From the NCBI GenBank assembly GCA_964020155.1, contig OZ026547.1:1618548-1646047 (forward strand): a stretch of 27,500 nt of DNA, written 5' to 3'. The notes under the pieces are model-generated. The model searched no databases. It had not been told where the DNA came from and was given only the letters and a program-made list of their open reading frames with translations. Both the position numbers and the translations under genes were made by a program. Of the stretch, positions 18,349 through 27,500 are shown in pieces; positions within the stretch are counted from its first letter, which is position 1; each line of letters starts with the position of its first letter. Origin of the DNA: Chondrilla cf. caribensis. Its lineage: Eukaryota > Porifera > Demospongiae > Chondrillida > Chondrillidae.

Positions 18349-19190
18349 TTAGTCACGAAAACGTAACTTCATTTGAGCAAACTTCAGAGAAATGCGATTG
18401 TTGAGGAAGTGGAGCCAATTTATTCCTTGAATACCACTCAATCCACTACGATATAGGCCGTTAAGGTTGGAATGATGGCAATCCTTGTACCACCATGCTC
18501 CTTGGTTAGAAGTAGCACAGTTCCCACTCCACTGATCATTGTCTCCATCTTTAGTAGTAAACTGCATACCATTATGACCACCTAGTGAATCTCCAGCAGT
18601 TCCTGTATAACCTGCTATGTTCAGTCTGTAGTTTGTTCCACTGTTGCCAACAGAGAAGAAGGAATATTGAGCATATTTGTAGTTCCCTTCGTAGTCTGCT
18701 AAATCGACTCTTAATTCTGTTCTCGGTCTTCTGGTAGTGAGGCAAACGAGTTTCTCCAAGCCAAGCCAATGTTCACCCTTCAGCTGTCCAAACCCTGCTA
18801 CGTAGTCTGCCCAGTTCCTGTAGAAATTCTCTGATCCATCCATTCTTGACTGGAAGACAGTCCACCCTCCATTCTTCATATCGCAGAAGACATTAAACGG
18901 TTTTCCACATCCAGGGTTAATAGTGTAGACTCCATCTTTCCTGCACCCATTCAGATAGGCCTCTCTACAGTCACGAGGTGTAGGGTTAGGACCTGTAGAA
19001 TGAAGCAAATAGTAATGAATTTCTTCTCCAGTGTGTAGTGGAGTACATATTTTATGCATACACATCACTAATTTTAAGTATTACACAGTTCATACCTCCG
19101 TATTAATAACAATTATAATAACTCACATCCACTAGTGATGGTACCAGTCAGTATAGCACTGATTATTGCAACAAGAAGGAACTTTATCAT
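18349..19190 (-). CDS. FReD-6: secreted fibrinogen-related domain protein, 235 aa
   Basis: Exon 1 is 19190-19127 (MIKFLLVAIISAILTGTITSG, a 21-residue leader). Exon 2 is 18992-18349. The intron is 134 bp, phase 1, and gives Cys at the junction. The domain reads PTPRDCREAYLNGC, DGVYTINPGC, FCDMKNGGW, TVFQSRMDGSENFYRNW, HWLGLEKLVCLTT, DLADYEGNYKYAQYSFFS, GYTGTAGDSL, DGDND in place of DRDND, GNCA, GAWW and NLNGLYRSG, ending FAQMKLRFRD. It is the first intact member outside the WAPL intron; its 3' tail lies next to the broken FReD-5. A TATAAAAT box is at 19316-19309, 119 bases before the ATG, and CTTGTGG is kept about 40 bases beyond it, but the 174-bp upstream repeat of FReD-1 to FReD-4 is absent. 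Presumed secreted lectin-like product. Confidence 0.93.
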
Positions 19191-19308
19191 TGTTCTTCCT
19201 TTGGTAATCTTCTTCGCTAAAGTACTTTCAAGATCAGTTTTTCTTAACAGTCTCAGTCAACTCGTTCTTCTCTGCAATGCAATGTGATTGAACTGGAGGA
19301 GAAGCACT

Positions 19309-19316
19309 ATTTTATA
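19309..19316 (-). promoter_or_regulatory. FReD-6 TATA box
   Basis: TATAAAAT in the context AGGCTATAAAATAG. The CTTGTGG word at about 19352-19358 (+ strand) lies at the same distance upstream as in the other genes. Confidence 0.65.
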
Positions 19317-19564
19317 GCCTTTCTGTGTGGAAGTGAGTGTAATCAAAATTTATCTTGTGGGAAAGACGCCTGTCTCCCAGTCTGCCTTGACCACAATTTT
19401 CACTAGGAGTCTTTATAATGTCACACGTTTTGTGTGATTGAATTTTGGGATTCGAATTATAATGATGCCTTGTGTTTGTCACACATGTTGAGACCAGACT
19501 CTCATACCTAAGTGCGTGCATACAATTACATTGTGTCTACTTTGTGCATACTTATTAATAACTA

Positions 19565-19739
19565 CAGTGGAACCTCTCTATTATGAACACTTTGGGACCT
19601 TGATTTTAGTCCTTATTACAGAGGTGTCCTCAATTCAGAGGTCACTTAATACACTACAGTACTACACTGGGACACAGAATGGTGTCCTTATTATAGAGTT
19701 TTTTGCAATTGAGAGGTTTGTATTAGAGAGGTTCCACTG
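19565..19739. mobile_element. 175-bp TIR MITE (CAGTGGAACCTCTCTA family)
   Basis: The left end CAGTGGAACCTCTCTATTAT pairs with the right end, whose reverse complement is CAGTGGAACCTCTCTAATAC. The left flank is TA and the right flank is CA, probably a decayed TA. Similar CAGTGGAACCTC ends are known for pogo/Tigger-like MITEs in many invertebrates. Confidence 0.75.
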
Positions 19740-20033
19740 CATAATATTAATCCCGACACAGTAACGTATCATATGTTTGATGGACAGTACGAAGAAGGGA
19801 CTCGGTTCAGTAAATTATTCTTCTTTTCCAATTGCATTATTGTTAAAAATGATTAAAAAATGCACGAGAAAGAAGTCAAGTACCCATTCATCTATGGTCC
19901 CACTGTCTACTATAGTATGTCATATTATATGGCCAGCTGTAACTGGATGTTTAGGGTGTATTACTTCCCTCTGATCTGTGCAGTGCAACTGGGTTGTCCT
20001 GTTACAGTGACCATTTCCACTAGACCGAAATGG

Positions 20034-20303
20034 GTGGATGACAGCATGACTGCATGTGGATCCAGTTAAAATGCATGGGTAATGTTACAGTATGGAAGCA
20101 TCTCTATCAAGTACAATCATACAGACTGAATGTAGTGTGCTTAGTGAATACAAAATACATAATATATAGTGGATGACAGCATGACTGCATGTGGATCCAG
20201 TTAAAATGCATGGGTAATGTTACAGTATGGAAGCATCTCTATCAAGTACAATCATACAGACTGAATGTGGAGTGCTTAGTGAATACAAAATACATATATA
20301 GTG
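20034..20303. repeat. 135-bp perfect-like tandem duplication
   Basis: GTGGATGACAGCATGACTGC at 20034 recurs at 20169. The two 135-base copies differ at only a few bases, so the duplication is recent. Confidence 0.93.
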
Positions 20304-20679
20304 CATATATTCATTTCTAGTAATACATATTATATTAATATCCTTCAGATCCCCACACACTTCACTCAGTCCCTGCATGGCTTATGTATGCTGTGCACGT
20401 GTTAACTAGTACTTTGATAAAAGTACAGATTTGGTGTCCCCTTCAAGGTACGTACTTTCTCAGCAAGTTGGACTTTGTTCTTTTAGCTTAAAATTGTTCT
20501 GATTCTGTGTGGTAACTGCACCAAACTCTTCATTTTTCGATATTTTTAATGAGAAAGTCAGCTCAAGTGCTCACACCTTCTTATGTTGTTATTTTGTGAA
20601 TATCGCATTCATTTATTCATTGAACATAGCCTTATGACGCGTGCATGACATACAACTTTGTACAGTGTTGCCCCGCTTA

Positions 20680-22930
20680 GACCATCTCTTTCAATGTGGA
20701 AACAGATTTGGATGCATACACGTGTCAACATCTTGTGCAAACATTCTTTCCACTTAAAGTAGCTATGGATATATTATAGAAATTGTGCACCTTTCTACAG
20801 GGGTTTCCTACTCCAAGCATCACTTTCAATATGGAAGTGGACTGTTGTGTGCACACACAACTTCCTGTATTTATCTTTAATTTTTTTGAAAATGTATACA
20901 GCTTGACAGTATCACTGTATTCTGCTTGTATATATAGCATTTCCTGTTGTATGTGTATTTCAGTTTGGAAGTAACATGCAAGCTATAGGAGCACACATTG
21001 TCAACATCCTATGATGTCATCGTTGTGTAAACATCTCCAAGTCTCTTATACCCGCTTGGTGGATAGATATTGTGCAACTTTCCACAAGTTTTTCCCACTC
21101 CAAGTATCTCTTCCAATGTGAAAGTGGACTCTTGTCTACGCATGCAACTTTGTTGCGTGATTCATCTTAATCCTAATCTTATGATCACCGTGTATACCTT
21201 TACCGTAACACTATAAATTATTGTTTGTATAGCATTTCCTACAGTCTGTGTATTTCAGTTTGGAAGTAAACTGCAAGCTATAGGAGCACACATTGTCAAC
21301 ATCCTATGATGTTATCTTTGAATAACATCTCCAAAACCCTTAGACCAGCTTGGTGGATAGTGCTTGACAATATGCAACTTTCCACAAGGTTTTCCTACTA
21401 CAAGTACCGTATAGCGGGAAAGTTTCGCGGACTAAAAGTTTCGCGAATTTCGCGAAGAAACTGGCATTCACGAAAGTTTTATTCATGAACACTCAATGAC
21501 GTAATCGTCTGACAATCAATTAACGTGATGGGCGTTAAAAACGCGAAACTTTTTTTCGCGGAATCTGCGAAATTGAGCGATTCGCGAAAGTTTTGTCCCG
21601 CGAAACTTTCCTGCTATACGATATCTCTTCCAATGGTGGACTTTTGTGTACAAGTTTACAGGAGATTTTATCTTTATCCTAATAGCAATCATCTTATTGA
21701 TTCCATTGAGAGTGCTTAGACCGGCTTGAGTGATAGCACTTGTGGATCATTCTACAGGGATTTCACACTCCAAACATCTCCTTCATTATGAAAATAGTCT
21801 CTTAATTTGTGTACACAAACAACTTTGTTGCACAATATTTTATCTTTACCCTGTAATCTTGATCTAATGAATTGGAAGTATCCTGCCAGCTACGTATATG
21901 ACCACACATTGTCAACATCCTGTGATGTCATCTTTGTGTAAACATTTCAAGTCCCTTATGCCCGCTTGGTGGATAGATATTGTGCAACTTTCCACAAGGT
22001 TTTCCCACTCCAAGCATCTCTTCCAATATGAAAGTGGACTCTTGTCTACACAGTGACCAAACTTTGATGCATGATTTTCTCTTCATCCTAATCTTGTGAA
22101 TTTCATTGAAAGTGTATACCTTGACTGTAGCACTGTAGATTGTTTGTATAGTATTTCCTACAGTCTGTGTATGCCCACACCTTCTTGTGCTGTTATTTTA
22201 TGTGAATATCTCATTCAATGTATTCAACATAGCCTTACGACTTGTGTCACATACAACATTGTACAGTGTTGTCCTGCTTAGAGCATCTCTTTCAATGTGG
22301 AAACAGATTTGGATGCATACGCTTGTCAACATCTTGTACAAACATTTCATTCACTGAATGGAGCTATAGATAGCGTTTGTGTAACTTTACTGGGGTCTCC
22401 TTCTCCAAGCATCCCTTTCAATATTGGAAGTGGACTCTTGTGTGTACACACAACTTTGTGTGATGCTAACATTATCCCAATAATATTCATCTTTTAGATT
22501 GGTTGAAAATGTATACAGCTTGACCGTAACACTGTATCCCGTTTGTATAGCATTTCCTGCAGTATGTGTATTTCAGTTTGGAAGTAACCTGCAAGCTATA
22601 TGAGCACACATTGTCAACTTCATGTGACCCTTAGACCTCCCTTGTGGATACCACTTGTGCAACCTTGTACGAGGTTTTCCTACCTAGTATCTCTTCCAAT
22701 GTGAAAGTGGACTCTTGTGTACACATGCAAGTTTGTTTTGTGATTTTATAATTATCCTAATCTTATGGATTCTGTTGAAAGTGTATACCTTGACTGTACC
22801 AGTGTATACTGTTTGTATAGCGTTTCCTACAGTCTGAGCTGTGTATTTCAGTTCCGAAGTAACAGCAAGCTTGCACATTGTCGACTTCCTGTTATATCAT
22901 CTTCTTTTAGTGTTTCTAGACTGTAGTTGC
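20680..22930. repeat. Degenerate ~300-bp tandem array
   Basis: Seven or so units are marked by CAACTTTCCACAAGGTTTTC-like words (about 20789, 21073, 21373, 21745, 21979, 22382, 22660), ATGTGAAAGTGGACTCTTGT, and CACACATTGTCAACATCCT. Spacing is about 230-400 bases. A longer-range repeat links 20670 and 22270. A MITE sits within it. No ORF of note. Confidence 0.8.
21407..21621. mobile_element. 215-bp TIR MITE inside tandem array
   Basis: The left end CCGTATAGCGGGAAAGTTTC pairs with the right end (reverse complement TCGTATAGCAGGAAAGTTTC), with many TTCGCGAA words inside. TA is duplicated (21405-21406 and 21622-21623). Neighbouring array units at about 21097 and 22003 read CCAAGTATCTCTTCC and CCAAGCATCTCTTCC uninterrupted, giving the empty site. 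Confidence 0.82.
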
Positions 22931-23590
22931 CTTCAAAATGGAAGTGTGAAGTTTGCAAAGTTACAATGTATTGGGTAACGAAGATACATTGCACAATATT
23001 GTTTTAATATACCACAGTATACTAATTGTTTCAATACACCACGATATACTAATTCTATACTATTATAGACATGCATATCATAATGATTTTTTGTTATAAC
23101 TTGAAACAATTTGTTCTCAAAAAGTGTATACTAGTTGATTGACGTGTTTGGCAGATTATATGGGTACTTCTTGTAGATTTTATTGCTGGTACTGTGAGAT
23201 GGTGATATACGTACGTATATAAACTTAAGGGTTCAGCTGATGATATATTATAGCGGTATGTGAAAGATTAATTCACTGTACCAGTGAGCACATTCCTAGC
23301 ACCTGAAGTGTGTTCTAGTCTGTGACTTCTTGATGGGCATGAAAGTAGTCTTACAAACAATATTATTGTGCAATTACCTTACATCCCATTGTTAAACTTT
23401 TAAATTATGTTGTATGAGAGTTTTGTGACAAATTGAATCAATTTTATCAATAATAATTATTATTCTCAATAGCCAATGTCACCAATAATTTTTTTAATAC
23501 GATGAATCAAATCACTATTATGCGTACTATATCAATATACTCTGGTGGATTAAGTTGTGTTACCATGACGACATGGCAGAGAATAACATC
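22931..23590. other. AT-rich spacer
   Basis: Between the ~300-bp array and the FReD-7 pseudogene. Short tandem words (ATACCACAGTATACTAATT-like pair near 23010-23052) are all I can see. Confidence 0.45.
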
Positions 23591-23592
23591 AA

Positions 23593-23955
23593 TTAATCTC
23601 TGGCTTTGAGTTTCATTTCAGCAAACTTGAGTGAGCGAGAGGAGCCAATGAATGATTCCCAGAGAACCAACTCCCAGGTTTTTGGTGTTGTGTCATGATG
23701 GTAGATGCCATTCCATTGAGGCTGTAGCCACCACTAATACTGTCTCCAGCAGTTCCGCTGTAGCCCGCAACCTGTAGCTTGTACTGTTAGTACCACCACC
23801 ATGCAAGTCATTGTCTCTGTCATATGTGGTGAATGCCATTCCATTGAGGTTCCCTCCACCACTGCGATACCCTATGCTATCTCCAGCAGTTCCGCTGTAG
23901 CCTGCAACCTGTAGCTTGTACTTACTAGCAGTATTCCCGACCATAAAGAAGTGTG
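23593..23955 (-). pseudogene. FReD-7 pseudogene, scrambled divergent member
   Basis: Reading from about 23950 down there is VGNTASKYKLQVAGYSGTAG, then NLNGMAFTTYDRDNDLHGG. A second, frame-shifted copy of the same segment follows (KLQVAGYSGTAGDSI, SLNGMAS), and finally, in another frame, SLKFAEMKLKARD with TAA at 23595-23593. The GWW and cysteine region between is lost. The internal copy is a direct repeat offset by 128-137 bases. The amino half is missing: the sequence jumps at about 23950 into GGTTGG/TG-rich DNA and then into the spacer downstream of FReD-8. The KARD ending and KLQVAGY show a different subfamily from the rest of the cluster. Confidence 0.82.
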
Positions 23956-24412
23956 TGGTTGGGTGGTTGGGTGTGTACACATGGGTGGGTTGGTAGGTGT
24001 GTATGTGTAAGTGTGTTGCATGGTTGTGGGTGTGGATATCGATGCTATCCAATGAAACAGTTGTACAGTTACTTTATGGTTTAGCTTAATCCTTGTACAA
24101 TCCTGATTCCGGATTTGGTTTTAGTATTATGTGTATTACACTGTATTACGCACATTGTATATTGTACTGTTTAAAGTACACATTATACTGTTTGTATTGG
24201 ATTTGAACTACAATCTCCTTATACATTAATTGACTTTCTGTAATGAATCTCATTAAATTCACACGTCAAAAGATTACATCATTGATCATAACACACATGA
24301 TAAATATAAGCCAATCTACCTAATGTTAGTGTATAATTAGAGTTAGTTATTATGAGTGTTTCCATTAATCCTATGATTGCACACAGTGTGTTTATGACCA
24401 TTGGTTGTTGCG

Positions 24413-25764
24413 TTAGTCGCGGAAACGTAACTTCATTTGAGCAAACTTCAGGGAAAATTCTTTGTTTAGAAATGTATCCCAAACTACTCCTTGATGACCA
24501 CTTTGTCCACTGCGATACGGGCCATTAAGGTTGGATGAATCACAAGCATTGTACCACCATGCTCCTCGTCGAGAGGCAGCACAGCTCTGAAAATGCCGAT
24601 CATTGTCTCTATCTCTAGTGCTAAACTGCATATCATTATGTAAGGCTAGTGAATCTCCGGCAGTTCCATTATAACCTGCTATGTTTAGTCTGTAGTTTCT
24701 TTCACTGTTGCCAACAGAGAAGAAGGAATATTGAGCATATTTGTAGTTCCCTTCGTAGTCTGCTAAATCGACTCTTAATTCTGTTCTCGGTGTTCTGGTG
24801 GTGAGGCAAACGAGTTTGTCCAAGCCAAGCCAGTGTTCACCCTTCAGCTGTCCAAACCCTGCTACGTAGTCTGCCCAGTTCCTGTAGAAATCCACAGATC
24901 CATCCATTCTTGACTGGAAGACAGTCCACCCTCCCTTCTTCATATCACAGAAGACATCAAACGGTTTTCCACATCCAGGGTCAATAGTGTAGACTCCATC
25001 TTTCTTGCACCCATTCAGATAGGCCTCATTACAGTCACGAGGTGTAGGGTCAGGACCTGTATAATTACAAACCAAAATAATTTCTATACTTTATAAATGC
25101 ATCAATTTTCTACCAATAGTATACAGTTGCTAGTGGTTGTAAATGAAAGGTACTAGGTGTATGTAATGCATGTGATAATGAATATATGTATATCCTGTAG
25201 TAAGGATGTAGAGATGGCACATTTCGAAAACGTTAAAGAACAGGTTGGGTTAACCAGAGGCAACACACTGTCACACCGGTACACCATTGCAATGAGTACA
25301 ACATCATGGCACAACCATTCCCATATCAGCAGTACAGCTTGAAGTATTCTAAAAGGAGGTGCACTGCTACACCTTGCTGATATCAGGATGGATGCAATGG
25401 TTTACTGATGTGGCAGTGTGTTGTTTCCATTTGAAATTGCCCCACTATACCTGTTTGCCAGTTTTACATCTAGAAGATGGTTTTCCATCCTATTTTGATT
25501 TTACTGCCCATCATAACTGCCGAAAGCAACTACTAAATCCTCAAATATGCCAATCAAGTTTCCATACCCAAGTTTTGAGACAATTTGAATATGCAAGACC
25601 TAGGTGTAGGGCATCCATTTTTGCAATGTCATCCCTCAGAAAAATACAAGAGTACGAGCATCGAGTACAGATGATGATAAATTCCTAATAAACTCACATC
25701 CACTGATGATTATTCCTGGCAGTATAACACAGATGGTAGCAACAAGAAGGAGTTTCATCATCAT
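24413..25764 (-). CDS. FReD-8: secreted fibrinogen-related domain protein, 236 aa
   Basis: Exon 1 is 25764-25698, with three consecutive ATG codons; the first gives MMMKLLLVATICVILPGI and then IISG. Exon 2 is 25056-24413. The intron is 641 bp, phase 1. The domain shows PTPRDCNEAYLNGC, DGVYTIDPGC, FCDMKKGGW, TVFQSRMDGSVDFYRNW, HWLGLDKLVCLTT, DLADYEGN, GYNGTAGDSL, TRDRDNDRHFQSC (the usual GNC is QSC), GAWW and NLNGPYRSG, ending FAQMKLRFRD and TAA. It is very like FReD-6 over the first two thirds. It uses a different promoter type: TATAAAAG at 25929-25922, about 160 bases before the ATG. A well-formed donor (CACTT|GTAAGT at 25873/25872) lies between them, so a small 5' UTR intron is likely; a plausible acceptor is near 25788. 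Presumed secreted lectin-like product. Confidence 0.93.
25057..25697 (-). other. FReD-8 intron
   Basis: A 641-bp phase-1 intron. It contains a 109-codon + strand ORF (25359-25688) with no recognisable family, no start context and no splice partner; I treat it as chance or an old element remnant. Confidence 0.6.
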
Positions 25765-25921
25765 TCACTTATCAATTGATGATTTTCTTCAGTCAAAGCA
25801 AGATTTGTTCTTCAAGAATCAGTCTTCGAGGTTGTGAGGTTCAGAACCGTCTGCTAATGGCTGCGGACTTACAAGTGTAGTCTGAAAGATGTTTAACCTT
25901 GAAGGATGCATTCTTCAGAAT

Positions 25922-25929
25922 CTTTTATA
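25922..25929 (-). promoter_or_regulatory. FReD-8 TATA box (second promoter type)
   Basis: TATAAAAG followed by a leader with donor GTAAGT at 25872. Upstream, ATTCTTGTGGTGTATGTAGTGACC at 25961-25984 (+ strand) matches the decayed promoters near 5.6, 5.95, 26.25, 26.66 and 27.4 kb. Confidence 0.65.
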
Positions 25930-26040
25930 GTGCCTCTCCATCAGGCTAAGAGGAAACATCATTCTTGTGGTGTATGTAGTGACCCTGGTGAACTGGTTGC
26001 ACTAGAACTCATCACTGGATGTCACCTGTTTGTGTAGGAA

Positions 26041-26214
<174 letters not shown>

Positions 26215-26217
26215 TTT

Positions 26218-26690
26218 TATAGTCTTTCTTTTATAGTCTTTTCCATCAAACTAAGAGGACTCTTGTTACTCTTGTGGTGTATATGGTGACCATGTCTGAA
26301 GGACTTGTTGCATTGCAACTGATTATAATATTATCATTTTCTTATCACTGTAGTATAGCACTAATGTTATATAGTAACAATAAGAATTTCTTTCATTATT
26401 CAGTTGTCATGATTGGCTGGTGAATTTCTTTAGGCAAAAGCAAGATTTGTCCCATTTAAATTCATTCAATACTACTTTTTAACAAGTTTGTAAGCTTCAC
26501 TACTTTCTGCTAACAGCAACAAATATGTACATGGAAGCTAACGGTTTAGTCTACAATTAAATATTACGTATATACGTATGTGTTTTGACCTTGAAGAATG
26601 CAGTCTTACTATTATAGTCTTTCGAACTCCATCATGATCAAATTAAGAGGAGACATTATTCTTGTGGTGTATGTAGTGACCCTGTCCATC
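26218..26690 (-). pseudogene. Second orphan FReD promoter pair with decayed leader exon
   Basis: This is a paralogue of 5560-5990. Promoter-like copies lie at 26218-26285 and 26610-26690. A leader-exon relic starts at ATG 26396 (ATGAAAGAAATTCTTATTG) and reaches a TAA at codon 10. Homology to FReD leader exons (ATTAGTGCTATACT) continues past the stop. No FReD coding exon lies below it before the (TG)n tract at 26041-26214. Confidence 0.6.
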
Positions 26691-27020
26691 CAACTGGTTA
26701 CATTACCACTAATCATTTGATATTACCTGTTACTGGAGGAAATATCGTATGTGTGTGTGTGTGTGTGTATCGGTGAGTGTGTTGGTGTGTGTGACTGTGT
26801 GTGTTGCATCGGTGTGGGTGTGGATATGGATGCTATACAGTGAAACATTTGTACAGTTACTTTATGGTATAGCTTAATCCTTGCACAATCCTAAAACCAG
26901 ATTTGGTTTTAGTATTATATGTATTACACTGTATATCACACACTGTATATTGTACTGTTTATAGTACACATTATACTGTTTGTATTACATTTGAACTACA
27001 AACTCCTTATACATTAAAAG

Positions 27021-27059
27021 ACTTCCTGTAATGAATCTCATTAAATTCACACATCAAAG
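27021..27059 (-). repeat. Orphan fragment of FReD 3' tail
   Basis: CTTCCTGTAATGAATCTCAT and the following bases match the outer end of the FReD 3' tails, but a (TG)n tract follows where the FReD exon should be. The spacer 26735-27020 also matches 6040-7070 and 24005-24230. Confidence 0.55.
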
Positions 27060-27096
27060 CATTGCTGTATAATATTGCACATCTTTTCTACAGTAC

Positions 27097-27290
<194 letters not shown>

Positions 27291-27315
27291 TTGATGGATG
27301 TGGGGTGGAATGGGG

Positions 27316-27440
27316 ACTTACAAGTATAATCTGCAAAATGTTTGATTCGAAGGATTTGGTCTTTTATATCGTCTAACTTTACCAAGCTAATAGGAGACAT
27401 TATTCTTGTGGTGTATGTAGTGAACCTGTGTACTACATAG
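27316..27440 (-). promoter_or_regulatory. Further FReD-type promoter copy at window edge
   Basis: The GTAAGT donor (27321-27316), a TATAAAAG box (27368-27361) and CTTGTGGTGTATGTAGTG (about 27404-27421) repeat the FReD-8 promoter layout. Downstream there is only (TG)n and then an isolated piece of FReD 3' tail (27021-27059), so it is probably an orphan. Confidence 0.5.
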
Positions 27441-27500
27441 GTTACATGACAACTCATCTTTTGATGTTACCTGTTTGTGTAGGAAATAGTGTGTGTGTGT

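Noticed and set aside
25359..25688. 109-codon + strand ORF in the FReD-8 intron
   Set aside because: No recognisable domain and nothing to mark a gene; likely chance or an old element.

Overview
The window is animal (metazoan) nuclear DNA, probably from an invertebrate. It has spliced genes with GT-AG introns, TATA-box promoters, long (TG)n microsatellites, small TIR transposons and a tRNA-derived SINE. Low GC and many TACGTA/TGTACATG words would fit a sponge or similar early-branching or marine invertebrate, but the species cannot be fixed from this sequence.

Two gene systems interlock. On the + strand lie the last nine exons (184 to 16643) of a WAPL homologue, the cohesin-release factor. 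All splice phases agree, and the reading frame runs without a break to a TAG followed at once by AATAAA. Its sixth visible intron-exon junction is preceded by a 12.7-kb intron (2080-14785). On the - strand is a tandem cluster of small secreted fibrinogen-related-domain (FReD) lectin-like genes. Each has a 61-67 nt signal-peptide exon, a phase-1 intron and one exon holding the whole ~220-residue FReD. Four intact genes (FReD-1 to FReD-4) sit antisense inside the big WAPL intron. Past the WAPL 3' end are a 5'-truncated pseudogene (FReD-5), intact FReD-6, a scrambled pseudogene (FReD-7) and intact FReD-8. Decayed signal-peptide exons with promoters survive near 5.6-6.0 kb and 26.2-26.7 kb.

Layout: 1-2079 WAPL exons; 2090-3045 two minisatellites; 3393-5440 FReD-1 with 3' tail, promoter and 174-bp repeat; 5450-7080 orphan promoters, decayed exon and a 746-bp TIR element; 7080-9530 FReD-2 and its upstream repeat, split by an insertion; 9725-9866 SINE; 10390-12390 FReD-3; 12420-12610 (TG)n; 12905-14640 FReD-4 and its upstream repeat, split by a 288-bp insertion; 14786-16660 WAPL 3' exons; 17640-19330 FReD-5 pseudogene and FReD-6; 19565-22930 MITEs and a ~300-bp tandem array; 23590-25990 FReD-7 pseudogene and FReD-8; 26040-27500 degenerate copies of the FReD spacer/promoter.

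The main biological interest is the nested antisense cluster. Its leader exons, promoters and 3' tails are nearly uniform, while the C-terminal ligand-binding part of the FReD is highly variable. This is the expected look of a diversifying family of secreted recognition lectins, though that role is inferred. The spacer duplications also supply paralogous empty sites that pin down several transposon insertions.
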